From Pedobacter sp. D749 (GTDB taxonomy: Bacteria > Bacteroidota > Bacteroidia > Sphingobacteriales > Sphingobacteriaceae), in contig NZ_CP079218.1 in assembly GCF_019317285.1 (NCBI RefSeq), forward strand, positions 3,038,001 to 3,102,000: DNA of 64,000 nt, read 5' to 3'. Positions 33,814 to 43,868 of this stretch are shown here, piece by piece. Numbering within the stretch: the first letter of the stretch is position 1; each line of letters starts with the position of its first letter. The notes under the pieces were generated by a model. It saw only the letters and a list, made by a program, of their open reading frames with translations, was not told the DNA's origin and searched no databases. The translations under genes were made by a program, and so were the position numbers.

Positions 33814-35061
33814 ATGTTCAAACTTATTTTCAACACTTATAAAACATCATTCAGCGGATTAAGCAAGGAAACCTGGCTGTTGAGCATTGTAATGATGTTT
33901 AACAGATGTGGAAGCATGGCTGTTCCATTTATGGGCTTGTACATTACCCAAAGTTTACATCGCTCTGAAATGGACGCCGGTTTAATCATTACCTTATTTG
34001 GCGTAGGTTCAATTCTGGGTTCTGCAACAGGAGGAAAACTGACCGATATGATTGGTTTTCGGCCGGTACAAATTTTATCATCGATTATCGGCGGACTGTT
34101 TTTCATCTTTTTCTCAACCATTACACATTTCTCCACACTTTGCGTTTTGGCAGTTGTCATCAGCTTTTTTTCAGAAGCCTTTAGGCCGGCAAATTTCACG
34201 GCGGTGGCCCATTATGCTAAGGAAGGAACCATTACCCGCTCCTATTCGCTCAACAGGCTGGCTGTAAATATCGGTTGGTCGGTCGGGATTAGCTTAGCAG
34301 GAATTATTGCTTCAATTAATTATAAGCTTTTGTTTATTGTTGAAGGTGGTGTAAGTATTATTGTTGGCATTTTAATTTTATTGTTTTTGCCACAGGTGAA
34401 GGGTTTTATCCAGAAGGCAAAAGAAAATGCCATCAACATGGTTATTATGAAACCCTGGAAAGATGTTTTTTACGTGAAATTTATTTTGCTTACCACTGTT
34501 TTTATCACCTGCGCATTCCTGATGTTCAGGGTTGTACCGGTATTTTTTAAAGAGCAATGGCACATCAATGAATTTGCTATTGGCATCATTATCGGCATTA
34601 ACGGGTCGGTTATCGCCTTGTTTGAGATGATTATGATTAATAAAATAGAAGCCAAAAGATCGCCGATGTTTTTCATTATCATTGGTGCCGTATTATTTTC
34701 GATATCATATATCCTGCTGAGTGCTCCGGTTAGCTACCATCTGGTTGCAGCCGTTGTTGTCATTATCATATTCACCGGTGGAGAAATGTTTTCACTACCA
34801 TTCATTAATACAATTGTAATTAGCAGAAGTAATGAACATAACAGAGGGCTATATGCGGCCGGCTACACTTTAAGTTGGTCGTGTGCCCAGGTTATCGGAC
34901 CTTTGTTTGGCTTTTTTGTTGCCAAAAATTTTGGTTACAACTGGCTCTGGTTCGGACTGGCTTGTATGCTTTTATTATGTGCCTGGGGGTTTAATACACT
35001 TGATAAAAGGCAGGCAAAAACTGTTTTACAAAAAACTGAAGCTCAGCTGGAAATTGAATAA
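33814..35061 (+). CDS. MFS transporter
   Basis: 415 residues with twelve predicted membrane helices in two halves. Loop 2-3 has the MFS motif A-like GSATGGKLTDMIGFRPVQI (Gly, Asp, Arg conserved). The first half is separated from the second by a basic cytoplasmic loop around residue 205 (FIQKAKEN). It resembles drug/sugar efflux-type MFS of Bacteroidota; the substrate is not predictable. It is convergent with the GH43 gene, whose stop lies 20 bp away. Confidence 0.88.
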   Translation: MFKLIFNTYKTSFSGLSKETWLLSIVMMFNRCGSMAVPFMGLYITQSLHRSEMDAGLIITLFGVGSILGSATGGKLTDMIGFRPVQILSSIIGGLFFIFFSTITHFSTLCVLAVVISFFSEAFRPANFTAVAHYAKEGTITRSYSLNRLAVNIGWSVGISLAGIIASINYKLLFIVEGGVSIIVGILILLFLPQVKGFIQKAKENAINMVIMKPWKDVFYVKFILLTTVFITCAFLMFRVVPVFFKEQWHINEFAIGIIIGINGSVIALFEMIMINKIEAKRSPMFFIIIGAVLFSISYILLSAPVSYHLVAAVVVIIIFTGGEMFSLPFINTIVISRSNEHNRGLYAAGYTLSWSCAQVIGPLFGFFVAKNFGYNWLWFGLACMLLLCAWGFNTLDKRQAKTVLQKTEAQLEIE

Positions 35062-35081
35062 AATCTCCAGCCGAACAGTAT

Positions 35082-36062
35082 TTATCTAACTTTCTGTGCT
35101 TTTACACCTTCGTTGGTAATTTTTACGGGTAAAATCATACCTTCTGCATCAAATTTCATTTCATCAATACAGGTAACACGATGATTGCCATCGGTTTCGG
35201 TTAAAGGCCTGCGGTGATATATAATATAATAGGCTCCTTTTTTCTCGTTTATAATTACGGAATGATGGCCTGCACCGGTTGCAATTGCAGCATCTTGCTT
35301 TAATATTTTACCTACCCTTTTAAACGGACCAAAAGGTGAATCACCAACGGCATAAGCTACTGAATAGTCAGGACCAGTCCAGCCGCCCTCGCTCCACATG
35401 AAATAATATTTACCATTTCTGATGAACATATATGGGCCTTCTACATAATTATCGGGAGTTATTTCTTTAAAGATTGTACCATCTTCAAAAGGTAAAAAGC
35501 CAGTAAAATCTTTATTTAATTTAGCAATATTACAGTGTTTCCAGCCCCCATAAATTAAATAATACTGACCATCTTTATCTTTAAACACAAACTGATCAAT
35601 AGGTTGCGCACCGTTATGAAATTTATCTACCAAAGGTTTCCCTAAGTAATCTTTATACGGCCCTTCTGGTTTATCGGCAACGGCTACGCCGATCCCACCC
35701 ACTTCATTATCGCTCTGGATATCGTTAGCGCCGAAAAACAAATAGTATTTTTTGTCTTTTTGAACAATGGCTGGCGCCCACATGGCTTTGTTTGCCCATT
35801 TTACAGCAGCAGTATCTAAAATATGCGGGTGTTTTTTCCATTTCACCAAATCATCAGATGAAAAAGCATCTAAAAATACCTGTTCCTTATATTTTGCCGA
35901 ATAGGTTGGGTAAACCCAATATTTATTATTGAAAATAGCAGCGTCAGGATCTGCATACCAACCTTGAAAAATTGGATTTCCAGACTGGTTAATCGTTTTA
36001 GTATCCTGAGCAAAAGAAGCGAGCCCGCATAAAAGTAAAAGAGATGAGAATAGATATTTCAT
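35082..36062 (-). CDS. Glycoside hydrolase family 43 (arabinanase/xylosidase type)
   Basis: 326 residues. A signal peptide (ending SFAQ at about 19) is followed by a five-bladed propeller: GWYADPDAAIF with the catalytic base Asp, WAPAIVQKDKKYYLFFGAN with the pKa-modulating Asp region, and YVEGPYMFIRNG with the acid Glu. The family retains or inverts at alpha-L-arabinofuranosyl, beta-xylosyl or related linkages; the exact sugar is not decidable. The periplasmic enzyme fits plant polysaccharide use. Confidence 0.88.
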   Translation of the reverse strand: MKYLFSSLLLLCGLASFAQDTKTINQSGNPIFQGWYADPDAAIFNNKYWVYPTYSAKYKEQVFLDAFSSDDLVKWKKHPHILDTAAVKWANKAMWAPAIVQKDKKYYLFFGANDIQSDNEVGGIGVAVADKPEGPYKDYLGKPLVDKFHNGAQPIDQFVFKDKDGQYYLIYGGWKHCNIAKLNKDFTGFLPFEDGTIFKEITPDNYVEGPYMFIRNGKYYFMWSEGGWTGPDYSVAYAVGDSPFGPFKRVGKILKQDAAIATGAGHHSVIINEKKGAYYIIYHRRPLTETDGNHRVTCIDEMKFDAEGMILPVKITNEGVKAQKVR

Positions 36063-36968
36063 GGTACCAATTTAGAAAAAAATCTGTGGTAAAAAAATTT
36101 AGCGCTAGGTTTAACCGCAAAGTGCACAAAGAAAAGGCGCAAAGTAAGCAGAGCTGAAAGCATATTTATGATATAACAATCCCTAAAATAGTTAACCACC
36201 GAGGAAACAGAGACAAGGCACCGAGCACACTAAGTCTGGCCATTATTTTACTGAATTTATAAAGTTCGGTAGCATTTAACCGCTAATTGCGCGAAGAAAA
36301 GGCGCAAAGTACGCTGAGTTTCCATATTAAGAATGCTTTTTGGAAAGCAATCGATCCCTCAGGTTTAGCTGGCCAGCATTCTCTTTCGATGAAAGCTTGC
36401 CCAGCCATACAAATCCGACAAAGCTAAATTAGCCCGGAATGGAGCGTAGCGAAATGAGGAATATAAGCGATGGCGGAACTACAGCACCTATGAAAAACCT
36501 AAACGACATTTCAAAAAAAACCCTGCTTAATAAATTAGGCAGGTCTTCGACTCCACTTCAGACTGACCGTAAAAATTAAATTTATTGAGTTGTTTTAGAA
36601 AGCAAAACCTGTAGCAATTCAGTTAAAGCAGCCCTGCCCTTCGTTTCAAATCCTCGGCCTCATGCTTCGACCTGCGGGTTTTTCACTACGGTCAGGTTTA
36701 GGTGGTAAGGCTGGTAATATTATTTAAAGTTTATAGCGGATGCAGGAACAGGCTCTAGTTAGAAGAACAGACCGCTGTTAAATAAACCCGACAAAGCTAA
36801 ATAGCCCGGAATGGAGCGCAGCGAAATGAGGACTATAAGCGATGGCGGGACGAAAGCACCTATGAAAAACAGAACGTTCATTTTCAAAAAATGGCAAAAA
36901 AAATCCCTGCTTATAAAAATAGGCAGGGATTGGTCTTCGACTCCGCTCAGACTGACAAATAAGATTAC
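36063..36968. other. Gene-free region with an imperfect direct repeat
   Basis: Two copies of a roughly 160-bp unit, 36417-36575 and 36790-36957, share GACAAAGCTAAAT, CCCGGAATGGAGCG, CGAAATGAGGA, ATAAGCGATGGCGG and end in a CTGACA word. A third sequence, 36600-36730, belongs to the family also seen at 43270-43350 and 50876-50945. Confidence 0.7.
36896..36931 (-). terminator. Terminator of the M20 peptidase gene
   Basis: Minus-strand stem AATCCCTGC/GCAGGGATT, loop of 12 nt, followed by eight U. It lies 38 bp after the stop codon. Confidence 0.8.
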
Positions 36969-38339
36969 CTATTTACTCAATTCAGCAAAATATTTATGAA
37001 ATAACGGCAAAGTTTCTATTCCTTTATAATAATTGTAAATATCATATTTCTCATTTGGAGAGTGCAGCGCATCGCTATCTAAACCGAAGCCAAAAAGCAC
37101 CGATTTGATGCCCAATACATCTTCAAACAAGGCCACGATAGGAATACTGCCACCACCGCGTGTTGGAATAGCTTTTTTACCAAAACTATCTTCAATTGCT
37201 TTTTCGGCAGCCTGGTAGGCAATACTATCAGTTGGGGTAACCACTGGTTCGCCACCATGGTGAGGCGTAACTTTTACTTTTACATTTTTAGGTGCAATGC
37301 TTTCGAAATGTTTGGTAAAAATCTCGGCAATTTCTTCTGAGCTTTGATGCGGAACCAAACGCATAGAAATTTTTGCATTGGCTTTACTAGGTAAAACAGT
37401 TTTTGCACCCTCGCCAATATAACCACTCCAAATTCCGTTTACTTCTAAAGTTGGGCGGGTACCTGTACGCTCCAGGGTCGAATAACCTTTCTCCCCCCAA
37501 ACTTCTTCGATATCTAAATCCTTTTTGTATTCTGCTTCGTCGTAAGGTGCAGAATTTAAGGCTTTTTTCTCCTCATCTGTTAATTCGAGTACTTTATCGT
37601 AAAAAGCAGGGATAGTAATGTGGTTATTTTCGTCGTGTAATGAAGCAATCATTTTACAAAGAATAGTTGCCGGATTGGCCACTGCTCCACCATAAACTCC
37701 AGAGTGTAAATCGCGGTTCGGACCAACTACTTCAACTTCCATATAAGCCAAACCACGTAAACCAGTTTCAATTGATGGATGTTCCATACTGATCATCGAA
37801 GTATCAGAAATTAAAACTACGTCGGCTTTTAAACGCTCGGTATTTGCATTTACAAAAATACCAAGATTGGCAGACCCTACTTCCTCTTCACCTTCGATCA
37901 TGAATTTAACGTTACAAGCCAAAGTATTGGTTTGCATCATCAACTCGAAAGCTTTTACGTGCATATAAAATTGTCCTTTATCATCACAGGCACCACGGGC
38001 GTAAATTTTGCCGTCGCGTACCGTAGGCTCGAAAGGTGGTGTATGCCAAAGTTCTAAGGGATCAGCAGGCTGAACATCATAATGACCGTATATTAAAACG
38101 GTTGGTAAAGAAGCATCTATAATTTTTTCGCCGTACACAATCGGATAACCAGCTGTTGGACAGATCTCAACTTCGTCTGCACCTGCATCCTTTAATTTCT
38201 GCGCAACATAATCGGCAGTTTTTAAAACATCGCCTTTGTATTTCGGATCAGCACTAACCGATGGAAAACGCAATAACTCAAACAACTCATCTAAAAAACG
38301 TTGTTTGTGCGTTTCTACATAATTTTTAATCTCTTGCAT
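36969..38339 (-). CDS. M20 family dipeptidase/carboxypeptidase
   Basis: 456 residues, usual length for the PM20/carnosinase branch. Metal and catalytic residues: YGHYDVQPAD (metal His and Asp), ARGACDDKGQ (bridging Asp), IEGEEEVGS (catalytic Glu plus metal Glu), SDTSMIS, GGGSIPI and ALHSPNEKYD (metal His). A lid/dimerisation domain lies between about 190 and 340. Cytosolic (no signal peptide). It likely splits dipeptides. It begins at ATG 38339, divergent from the SGNH gene. Confidence 0.92.
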   Translation of the reverse strand: MQEIKNYVETHKQRFLDELFELLRFPSVSADPKYKGDVLKTADYVAQKLKDAGADEVEICPTAGYPIVYGEKIIDASLPTVLIYGHYDVQPADPLELWHTPPFEPTVRDGKIYARGACDDKGQFYMHVKAFELMMQTNTLACNVKFMIEGEEEVGSANLGIFVNANTERLKADVVLISDTSMISMEHPSIETGLRGLAYMEVEVVGPNRDLHSGVYGGAVANPATILCKMIASLHDENNHITIPAFYDKVLELTDEEKKALNSAPYDEAEYKKDLDIEEVWGEKGYSTLERTGTRPTLEVNGIWSGYIGEGAKTVLPSKANAKISMRLVPHQSSEEIAEIFTKHFESIAPKNVKVKVTPHHGGEPVVTPTDSIAYQAAEKAIEDSFGKKAIPTRGGGSIPIVALFEDVLGIKSVLFGFGLDSDALHSPNEKYDIYNYYKGIETLPLFHKYFAELSK

Positions 38340-38628
38340 AACAAAATGAATTTGGACAAATATAGGTTTTACCGGATAAAAGGCGCAGTAAACGATTAAA
38401 TTATCACCTCGTTAAGCATAAAACTTTGCTTATACATGATTTCTGCATTTAATTATTTAAATGCAAAAATCATGGTGTTATCTTAAAACGCAAAAACCGT
38501 CTTTTAATAGCTACAAAAAACAGTATAATGTTTGTAAAAAAGAATGGTACGGTATTTTTTATGTTTACTTTTTTGTAAATTGCGCCATTAAACGATGTCC
38601 TTAAATCCTGTACGAAAGAATTTTAACA

Positions 38629-39606
38629 ATGAAGTTTAGCGCAAAAGTATTTCTATCTCTGCTGCTGCTTTTCGTTGTCCGCATTTCTTCTTTCGCTCAG
38701 GGAACACCTCCCCCAAATCGCGTTAGTTGCCCGGAAGCAGCCCAATATTATTCGAAAGACAGTATAAATATTGTAACTTTTGGAGCCAGCACAGTAGAAG
38801 GTGTTAATGGTGTTGGTTTTCAAACCATGCTCCAGAGCAATTTTACAAACTGTTATACAAATAAGACAGTGGATATTACCAATCATGGTATTGGTGGTCA
38901 GACTACTTTTCAAGGGTTACTTCGGATTGACAAAGCAATAGCCAATAGAACAGGTTTTATCGTGATTGATATGGGGATTAATGATGCTCTTGCCATAGCT
39001 GCTGGCAAGGGAAATGTGGCCGAAACCGTTGCCAATATGCGGGTTTTAATTACGGCGAGTCTTAAACAGAAATTAATCCCGATTTTGTGTACGCTTCAGT
39101 TTGTTGATGACAGAAACAATAAAAGTTATATTGCTGTAAATACCAACATCAGGAACCTGAATGCAGCATACAGAAAATTAGCAACAGAGTATAAAATATA
39201 CATGGCTGATGTTAACGCGGCCATGAGACGCGATTTTTCACTTTACCAGGATGCATTCCATCCAAATGCACGCGGTTACAGGTTAGTGAGCTATGTTATT
39301 TTTGACGCTATCAATAAAGCAATTTTCGAAAAACTCCTGAAGTTTACCGTTACTCAAAATTACCCGAATCCTGCTGCCATGCAAACATTTATTGATGTTG
39401 TTTTGCCAGAAACAGATAAGATTAATGTGCAGATTTACGATTTAATGGGCCGGTTGGTTAAAACAGTAGTGAACGAATACCTTAATGTAGGAAAACACAC
39501 TTTAGAAATAAACACCTCTACTTTTGTTCCTGGCATTTATTTCTTCAAAATTTCTTCCGATTCCGGTCAATATAATTCTGCAAAAAAGTTTATTGTAGCG
39601 AGGTAA
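38629..39606 (+). CDS. SGNH/GDSL hydrolase with type IX secretion sorting domain
   Basis: 325 residues: signal peptide (ending SFAQ), SGNH domain (about 35-230), T9SS type A C-terminal domain (about 240-325: NYPNPAAMQTFIDVVLPETD, YDLMGRLVKT, GIYFFKI, KKFIVAR). Catalytic blocks: FGASTVEG (Ser nucleophile), GLLRID... and VIDMGINDAL (Asn-Asp), DAFHPNARGY (Asp-His). It is an esterase/lipase-type enzyme exported to the surface by the type IX system, target likely an acetylated glycan or lipid. This is one of the strongest clues to the phylum. Confidence 0.9.
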   Translation: MKFSAKVFLSLLLLFVVRISSFAQGTPPPNRVSCPEAAQYYSKDSINIVTFGASTVEGVNGVGFQTMLQSNFTNCYTNKTVDITNHGIGGQTTFQGLLRIDKAIANRTGFIVIDMGINDALAIAAGKGNVAETVANMRVLITASLKQKLIPILCTLQFVDDRNNKSYIAVNTNIRNLNAAYRKLATEYKIYMADVNAAMRRDFSLYQDAFHPNARGYRLVSYVIFDAINKAIFEKLLKFTVTQNYPNPAAMQTFIDVVLPETDKINVQIYDLMGRLVKTVVNEYLNVGKHTLEINTSTFVPGIYFFKISSDSGQYNSAKKFIVAR

Positions 39607-39661
39607 CAAAAGCATTAAATATTAGTCAGATATTTGATTAATACGTGTTAACATTTTAATT

Positions 39662-40210
39662 ATGTCCTCCGATACATCTTTCACAAACGAAACGGTTGAT
39701 CTTGATCATCTTCCGAAGTATGAAGAAATTTCACTAAAACAACCTCATTCCAGTTATTGGAAAATTATCTGTATCAACCTGGTGATTTTTTTTGTGCTAC
39801 TGGGAATTGGTGCTGGTTCGCTCTTATTGTTTGTTGATGAAATAAGACCAAATGCAGTTTGGATTGTTCCTCTTTATTTCATCCTCGCCGTTATTTTTTT
39901 TCTGCTTTTCCGTTTAAGTTTTAAAAAACGTGGTTACGCAGTGCGTACGCACGATGTAATTTATAAGAGTGGAATTATTGCAGAATCTACCACGATTGTT
40001 CCTTTAAACAGGATTCAGCATATTGAATTAAACGAAGGTATTTTTTCGCGGATATTTAAATTAGGATCCCTGCAGTTATTTACTGCAGGCGGCCAAAGCG
40101 GACATATCAACATTTCGGGTATAGCAATTGAGGAGGCAAAAAACATCAGAGACTTACTTTTGAAAAAATTAGACCTGCTCGAAAACCCAACGACTGAAAC
40201 AGAAGCATAA
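39662..40210 (+). CDS. PH domain membrane protein (YdbS-like)
   Basis: 182 residues. Two membrane helices (about 29-75) come before a bacterial PH domain (bPH2): VIYKSGIIAESTTIVPLNRI, then LGSLQLFTAGG and GIAIEEAKNIRDLLL. In B. subtilis the YdbS/YdbT pair affects resistance to amylocyclicin-type peptides; here the function is not tested. The stop codon TAA overlaps the ATG of its partner (TAATG). Confidence 0.85.
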   Translation: MSSDTSFTNETVDLDHLPKYEEISLKQPHSSYWKIICINLVIFFVLLGIGAGSLLLFVDEIRPNAVWIVPLYFILAVIFFLLFRLSFKKRGYAVRTHDVIYKSGIIAESTTIVPLNRIQHIELNEGIFSRIFKLGSLQLFTAGGQSGHINISGIAIEEAKNIRDLLLKKLDLLENPTTETEA

Positions 40211-41715
40211 TGGACAACGATTTTAGCAAACCACAACGCGAATCGGCCTTTGGTATTATTATAATGGGAGCGCATACCATGCTCAAGATTGGCAAGGCGA
40301 GTTTTTTCTTATTCGTTATTGCTTTCGTAAAGATGCCGGGCACTTCTTTTGCCTATCTGATATCAGGCATTTCTGCGATAATTGTATTCAGTTTTATATT
40401 TGCTTATTTATGGTATTTAAAATTCACGTTCTTCCTGGATAAAGAAAAGCAGGAATTTGTGGTGAATAAAGGCATCTTCAATCGCGATCAGGTCATTATT
40501 CAGCTTGATAAAATACAGCAGGTTAACATTAACCAGAATATTCTACAGAAAATTATTGGTGTTTATGGTTTAAAAATCGACACTGCGGGTGCGCATGGAG
40601 AAGAAGTAAGTATAAAAGCCATAGATGAAACTGCTGCTTACAACCTTCAGGCGCATCTACTGAACAGAAAGGCTGTGGATGGACTGCAACCGGAAGCGAT
40701 ACATAAAAATGATCTGACTGAAGAAACACCATTTTTAAGGATTAGTGGCTTTACCCTATTTAAAGTTGGTTTAACTTCTAATTACGGACAAAGTTTAGCT
40801 TTACTTGCCGCTTTTTTTTACACGGTTATTTATGAAGGCCGGCAATTGCTGGATGCCTTTAAGATCAACAGAGATGAAATTCAGAATACAGTAACTGGAA
40901 TGCTGACCATTGTTACGGTTTTCATCTTAATTGCATGCCTTTTAATTGTATTGCTGATTATCAATCTGGTTAGAACCTTCTACAAATATTTCGAACTCCA
41001 GATCAGTCAGCATAAAGATGCCCTGCTGCTCTCTTCGGGATTAATTGCGAAGAAAAATACTTTGATCAGTCCAAATAAAGTACAGATTACCAAATACAGC
41101 CAGAATTACTTCCAGAAAAAGATGAATATGCTGAATATGAGTTTAAGGCAGGCTCATTTTGGTCAAAGTAAAAAAGGACATGAAATGCAGGGAAATACCT
41201 TGGAAATACCAGGCTGTAACCCTATTGAGCGTGATGAACTGTTAAAAATGATATTGGCTAAGGCACCACTAAAGGGAAAAACCTTTGTTCCAGACTGGCG
41301 TTTTTTAAACCTGCCAATTTTCTTCAAACTGATTTTACCCGTTGCAATCTTTTTGATCCTGGCTTTTAATATCCCGGAGGTGAAACCTTTTATTGGTATC
41401 GCAATTGCATACTTCGTTGCAGGTGCGCTCATGATCTATATCAGCTACCGCCGGCACCGGATTTCAGTAAGTGAGGATTTCATCATTAAAACCAGCGGAA
41501 TTTGGGATATTTCAAATGAAATTGTAGTGCCAAATAAGATTCAGGCGATTACTACTTTTCAATACCCCTGGCACAAAGGAGTGGATGTTGGCCACCTCAC
41601 TTTACATACCGCTGCAGGTCAGATTCACTTCAAATATGGCAATTATACCGAAATTAAGCAGCTTGTAAATTATTGGTTATACCAGGTAGAGCATAAAAAT
41701 GAGAATTGGATGTAG
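40210..41715 (+). CDS. PH domain membrane protein (YdbT-like), tandem PH
   Basis: 501 residues. About six membrane helices alternate with three bPH2 modules: FVVNKGIFNRDQVIIQLDKI near 92, LLSSGLIAKKNTLISPNKVQ near 275, and IKTSGIWDISNEIVVPNKIQ near 425, each with the conserved P/Q-x-x-x-IQ turn. It is one base overlapped with the YdbS-like gene, so both are made together and probably form a complex. A hairpin terminator follows. Confidence 0.85.
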   Translation: MDNDFSKPQRESAFGIIIMGAHTMLKIGKASFFLFVIAFVKMPGTSFAYLISGISAIIVFSFIFAYLWYLKFTFFLDKEKQEFVVNKGIFNRDQVIIQLDKIQQVNINQNILQKIIGVYGLKIDTAGAHGEEVSIKAIDETAAYNLQAHLLNRKAVDGLQPEAIHKNDLTEETPFLRISGFTLFKVGLTSNYGQSLALLAAFFYTVIYEGRQLLDAFKINRDEIQNTVTGMLTIVTVFILIACLLIVLLIINLVRTFYKYFELQISQHKDALLLSSGLIAKKNTLISPNKVQITKYSQNYFQKKMNMLNMSLRQAHFGQSKKGHEMQGNTLEIPGCNPIERDELLKMILAKAPLKGKTFVPDWRFLNLPIFFKLILPVAIFLILAFNIPEVKPFIGIAIAYFVAGALMIYISYRRHRISVSEDFIIKTSGIWDISNEIVVPNKIQAITTFQYPWHKGVDVGHLTLHTAAGQIHFKYGNYTEIKQLVNYWLYQVEHKNENWM

Positions 41716-41718
41716 CCA

Positions 41719-41752
41719 AACAGTTGTCCGGCCGCTAAACCGAACAACTGTT
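41719..41752. terminator. Bidirectional terminator between convergent genes
   Basis: AACAGTTGT / ACAACTGTT outer stem with inner CGG/CCG, between the PH-domain gene and the NmrA-like gene, T/A-rich flanks. Confidence 0.75.
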
Positions 41753-41761
41753 ATCCTTTAA

Positions 41762-42646
41762 TTAGCTATGATATGCTGCAGCAAAATCTCTGGCAAAATC
41801 TTCAAGTTTAATGTTACCTAAAACAGGCCTGTTTTTATAATAATCTACAAAAAGTTTCTTGCTTCTAATCGCATCGCCCATTTCTACATAGTTTTTGGCT
41901 ATTTCTTCAGGCAAACCTGCGCCTACCATTCCGTTAAATGCGTCTTCATCGCTAAATTCAATCCATGGCAATTCTGGCTTACCCACGGCAGTGCCCAACG
42001 CTTTTGCAACATCAGCCGGCGTACTTTCATCATCACTGGCTACGTATTGTATGGTTTTGCCTGTAAAATTGCTTTCCAATACTTCAGCAGCTACTTCAGC
42101 AATGTTGCGGGGATGCACCAAAACAAGTTTGGCATCAGCACCGAAATTAGATCCCAGTATGTTGGCATGTTTAACCATATCGACGTTGGCTAAAAAATTG
42201 ATATAGAAATAACCGGCACGCAAATGTTTTACATCTACCCCATTTAATTCGGAAAAAATATTTTCTACATCATGCAATCCGGCAATAGGGCCAGTTCCAT
42301 CCGGCAGATCTGCACCTACGCTACTTAAATTCACTACTTTTTTAATTCCCGATTCTTTTATGGCAGCAGCATAATTTTCGCCGATACCTTTAATGTATTC
42401 CCTAAATTTTGGTGCTGCAAAATCTGGTGGAACCATCGTATAAATGGCGTCAGCCCCGGTAAATGCATTTGTTAAAAATTTAGTATCGCTCACATTACCA
42501 ATTAAGGGTATAGCGCCAAGCGATTTAATTTCTTCTGCCCTGTCAGCGTTACTGCTAATCACTTTCACTTCGTGGCCTTTGGCTACCAATATTTCGGCTA
42601 GCGGCTTTGTAATATTTCCTGTTGATCCTGTTAATGTTATTTTCAT
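41762..42646 (-). CDS. NmrA-like NAD(P)-binding oxidoreductase
   Basis: 294 residues. The Rossmann start TLTGSTGNITKPLAEIL is followed by AIYTMVPPDF and NLSSVGADLPDG, as in the atypical SDR/NmrA group (azoreductase or quinone-oxidoreductase type 2 like). The active-site Tyr is not in the classical position, as normal for this group. It is transcribed away from an HxlR regulator 81 bp away; this arrangement usually means the regulator controls the reductase in response to electrophiles or quinones. Confidence 0.85.
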   Translation of the reverse strand: MKITLTGSTGNITKPLAEILVAKGHEVKVISSNADRAEEIKSLGAIPLIGNVSDTKFLTNAFTGADAIYTMVPPDFAAPKFREYIKGIGENYAAAIKESGIKKVVNLSSVGADLPDGTGPIAGLHDVENIFSELNGVDVKHLRAGYFYINFLANVDMVKHANILGSNFGADAKLVLVHPRNIAEVAAEVLESNFTGKTIQYVASDDESTPADVAKALGTAVGKPELPWIEFSDEDAFNGMVGAGLPEEIAKNYVEMGDAIRSKKLFVDYYKNRPVLGNIKLEDFARDFAAAYHS

Positions 42647-42665
42647 GATTTTTTGTTTTTAAATA

Positions 42666-42707
42666 TTGTATACAAAGCTATATTTGTACTTACTTTTATA
42701 CAAGTAC
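42666..42707. promoter_or_regulatory. Likely HxlR operator in the divergent intergenic region
   Basis: Perfect palindrome TTGTATACAA (42666-42675) plus a second inverted repeat TTGTACTT...AAGTAC (42684-42707). Both share TTGTA/TACAA half-sites, suggesting two dimers. Position between the divergent starts fits auto- and cross-regulation. Confidence 0.6.
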
Positions 42708-42727
42708 TTACCCCAAAGTATGTAACT

Positions 42728-43081
42728 ATGACAGCTGTTAAAGAAAGTTCGACCCGTAATTTTAATAAAGGCGTAGCGCTAACCAGCTGCCCTGTTACTT
42801 TTGTAATGGAAAAAATTGGTGGTTATTGGAAACCCATCATTATTTTTCATTTAATGAGTGGACCAAAACGTTACAGCGAGTTAAAACGTGCTATACCAGA
42901 GATTACAGAGAAAATGCTGATACAACACTTAAAGCAGTTGCAAAATGATGACCTTGTTCATCGGGATGCACAAGCCGTTATTCCGCCCGTAGTTACCTAT
43001 AGCCTTACAAAATCAGGACAGGATCTGTTTCAGGTATTAGATTCGATGGTAGATTGGGCCGTTAAAAATGGCTCTGTTTAA
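42728..43081 (+). CDS. HxlR-family winged-helix regulator
   Basis: 117 residues from ATG 42728. An in-frame ATG 75 bp upstream would add a hydrophobic leader that overlaps the operator and is not typical. HxlR signature: TSCPVTFVMEKIGGYWKPII, GPKRYSELKRAIPEITEKML, HLKQLQNDDLVHRDA. The Cys in SCPVT is the conserved redox/electrophile sensor of this family. It likely represses the NmrA-like gene. Confidence 0.88.
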   Translation: MTAVKESSTRNFNKGVALTSCPVTFVMEKIGGYWKPIIIFHLMSGPKRYSELKRAIPEITEKMLIQHLKQLQNDDLVHRDAQAVIPPVVTYSLTKSGQDLFQVLDSMVDWAVKNGSV

Positions 43082-43433
43082 CCTTTATTACAGACAGAAT
43101 AAGGGTTTGAGTAAAACTTTGGCTCATTTTACCATTTAAGACACATAAGGTACATATAAGCCAATACAGGGTAGATCATGAAGCAAGTTTAGCACGATGG
43201 CTTTACGTGTAGTTGATCACTAGGCGATATAATATCTTTTATTGATTGGAAATGAAAGGATGGTTTTTCATTGGAGATTGCGGTCCTGCTGTTCGCTGTA
43301 GCCCTCATGCTTCGGGGCTGCCGCTACCATCAGGTTTACGAACAGCGTAAGTGCACAATGCAACCTCAAAAATGAAATACGGATCTAGCTTTTCTAAAAA
43401 CCAAAAGAAATCATTTTAAATGTGCGGGATAGC
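43082..43433. other. Gene-free region with dispersed repeat fragments
   Basis: 43270-43350 shares GCTGTAGCC and GGGCTGCCG(C/T)...CCATCAGGTTTA with 50876-50945. A fragment of the CATATAAGCCAATAC word of the tandem repeat downstream is at 43150-43170. Confidence 0.6.
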
Positions 43434-43763
43434 CTACAGTATCATAATCCCCTTGATGTTTGCGGCTTGCTTATAAACAGCAATTACCTCATCAGCATTC
43501 TGCATGGTCTTTTTTACCGTAATCGAAACATATTTACCGGTTTTTGAGGGTTGCTCAATAAACTCATCATTGGGTAAAATGGCACGTAAATCCTGTATTT
43601 TATCTAAACCGCCAGTAATGATAAATTTAAAATTGTAAACACCCGGAAACTTTTCAACGCTTTCCAGTTTCTCTTTTAAATTGGCATAAATATCTGTATT
43701 TGTTCCATCTGGGATATCAGTAAGCTCAATATTTTTATTTATTTTTTTCTCTTCCATAAACAA
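43434..43763 (-). CDS. DUF493 (YbeD-like) protein
   Basis: 109 residues. The ACT-like alpha/beta fold of DUF493: NLKEKLESVEKFPGVYNFKF, a conserved ILPNDEFIEQPSKTGKYVSI and a final helix (ADEVIAVYKQA). Small cytosolic homologues are regulatory or adaptor-like; function not settled. The start at 43763 is the first ATG after a long repeat-rich gap. Confidence 0.8.
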   Translation of the reverse strand: MFMEEKKINKNIELTDIPDGTNTDIYANLKEKLESVEKFPGVYNFKFIITGGLDKIQDLRAILPNDEFIEQPSKTGKYVSITVKKTMQNADEVIAVYKQAANIKGIMIL

Positions 43764-43868
43764 GGCTTATCAAATTCTATACCCAAATAAACAGGGTGCA
43801 ATTCTGACAGATTAACGTTTATTTTAATTAAAATAGCTTCGTACCCAAATTTAATGGCATGATGGATT

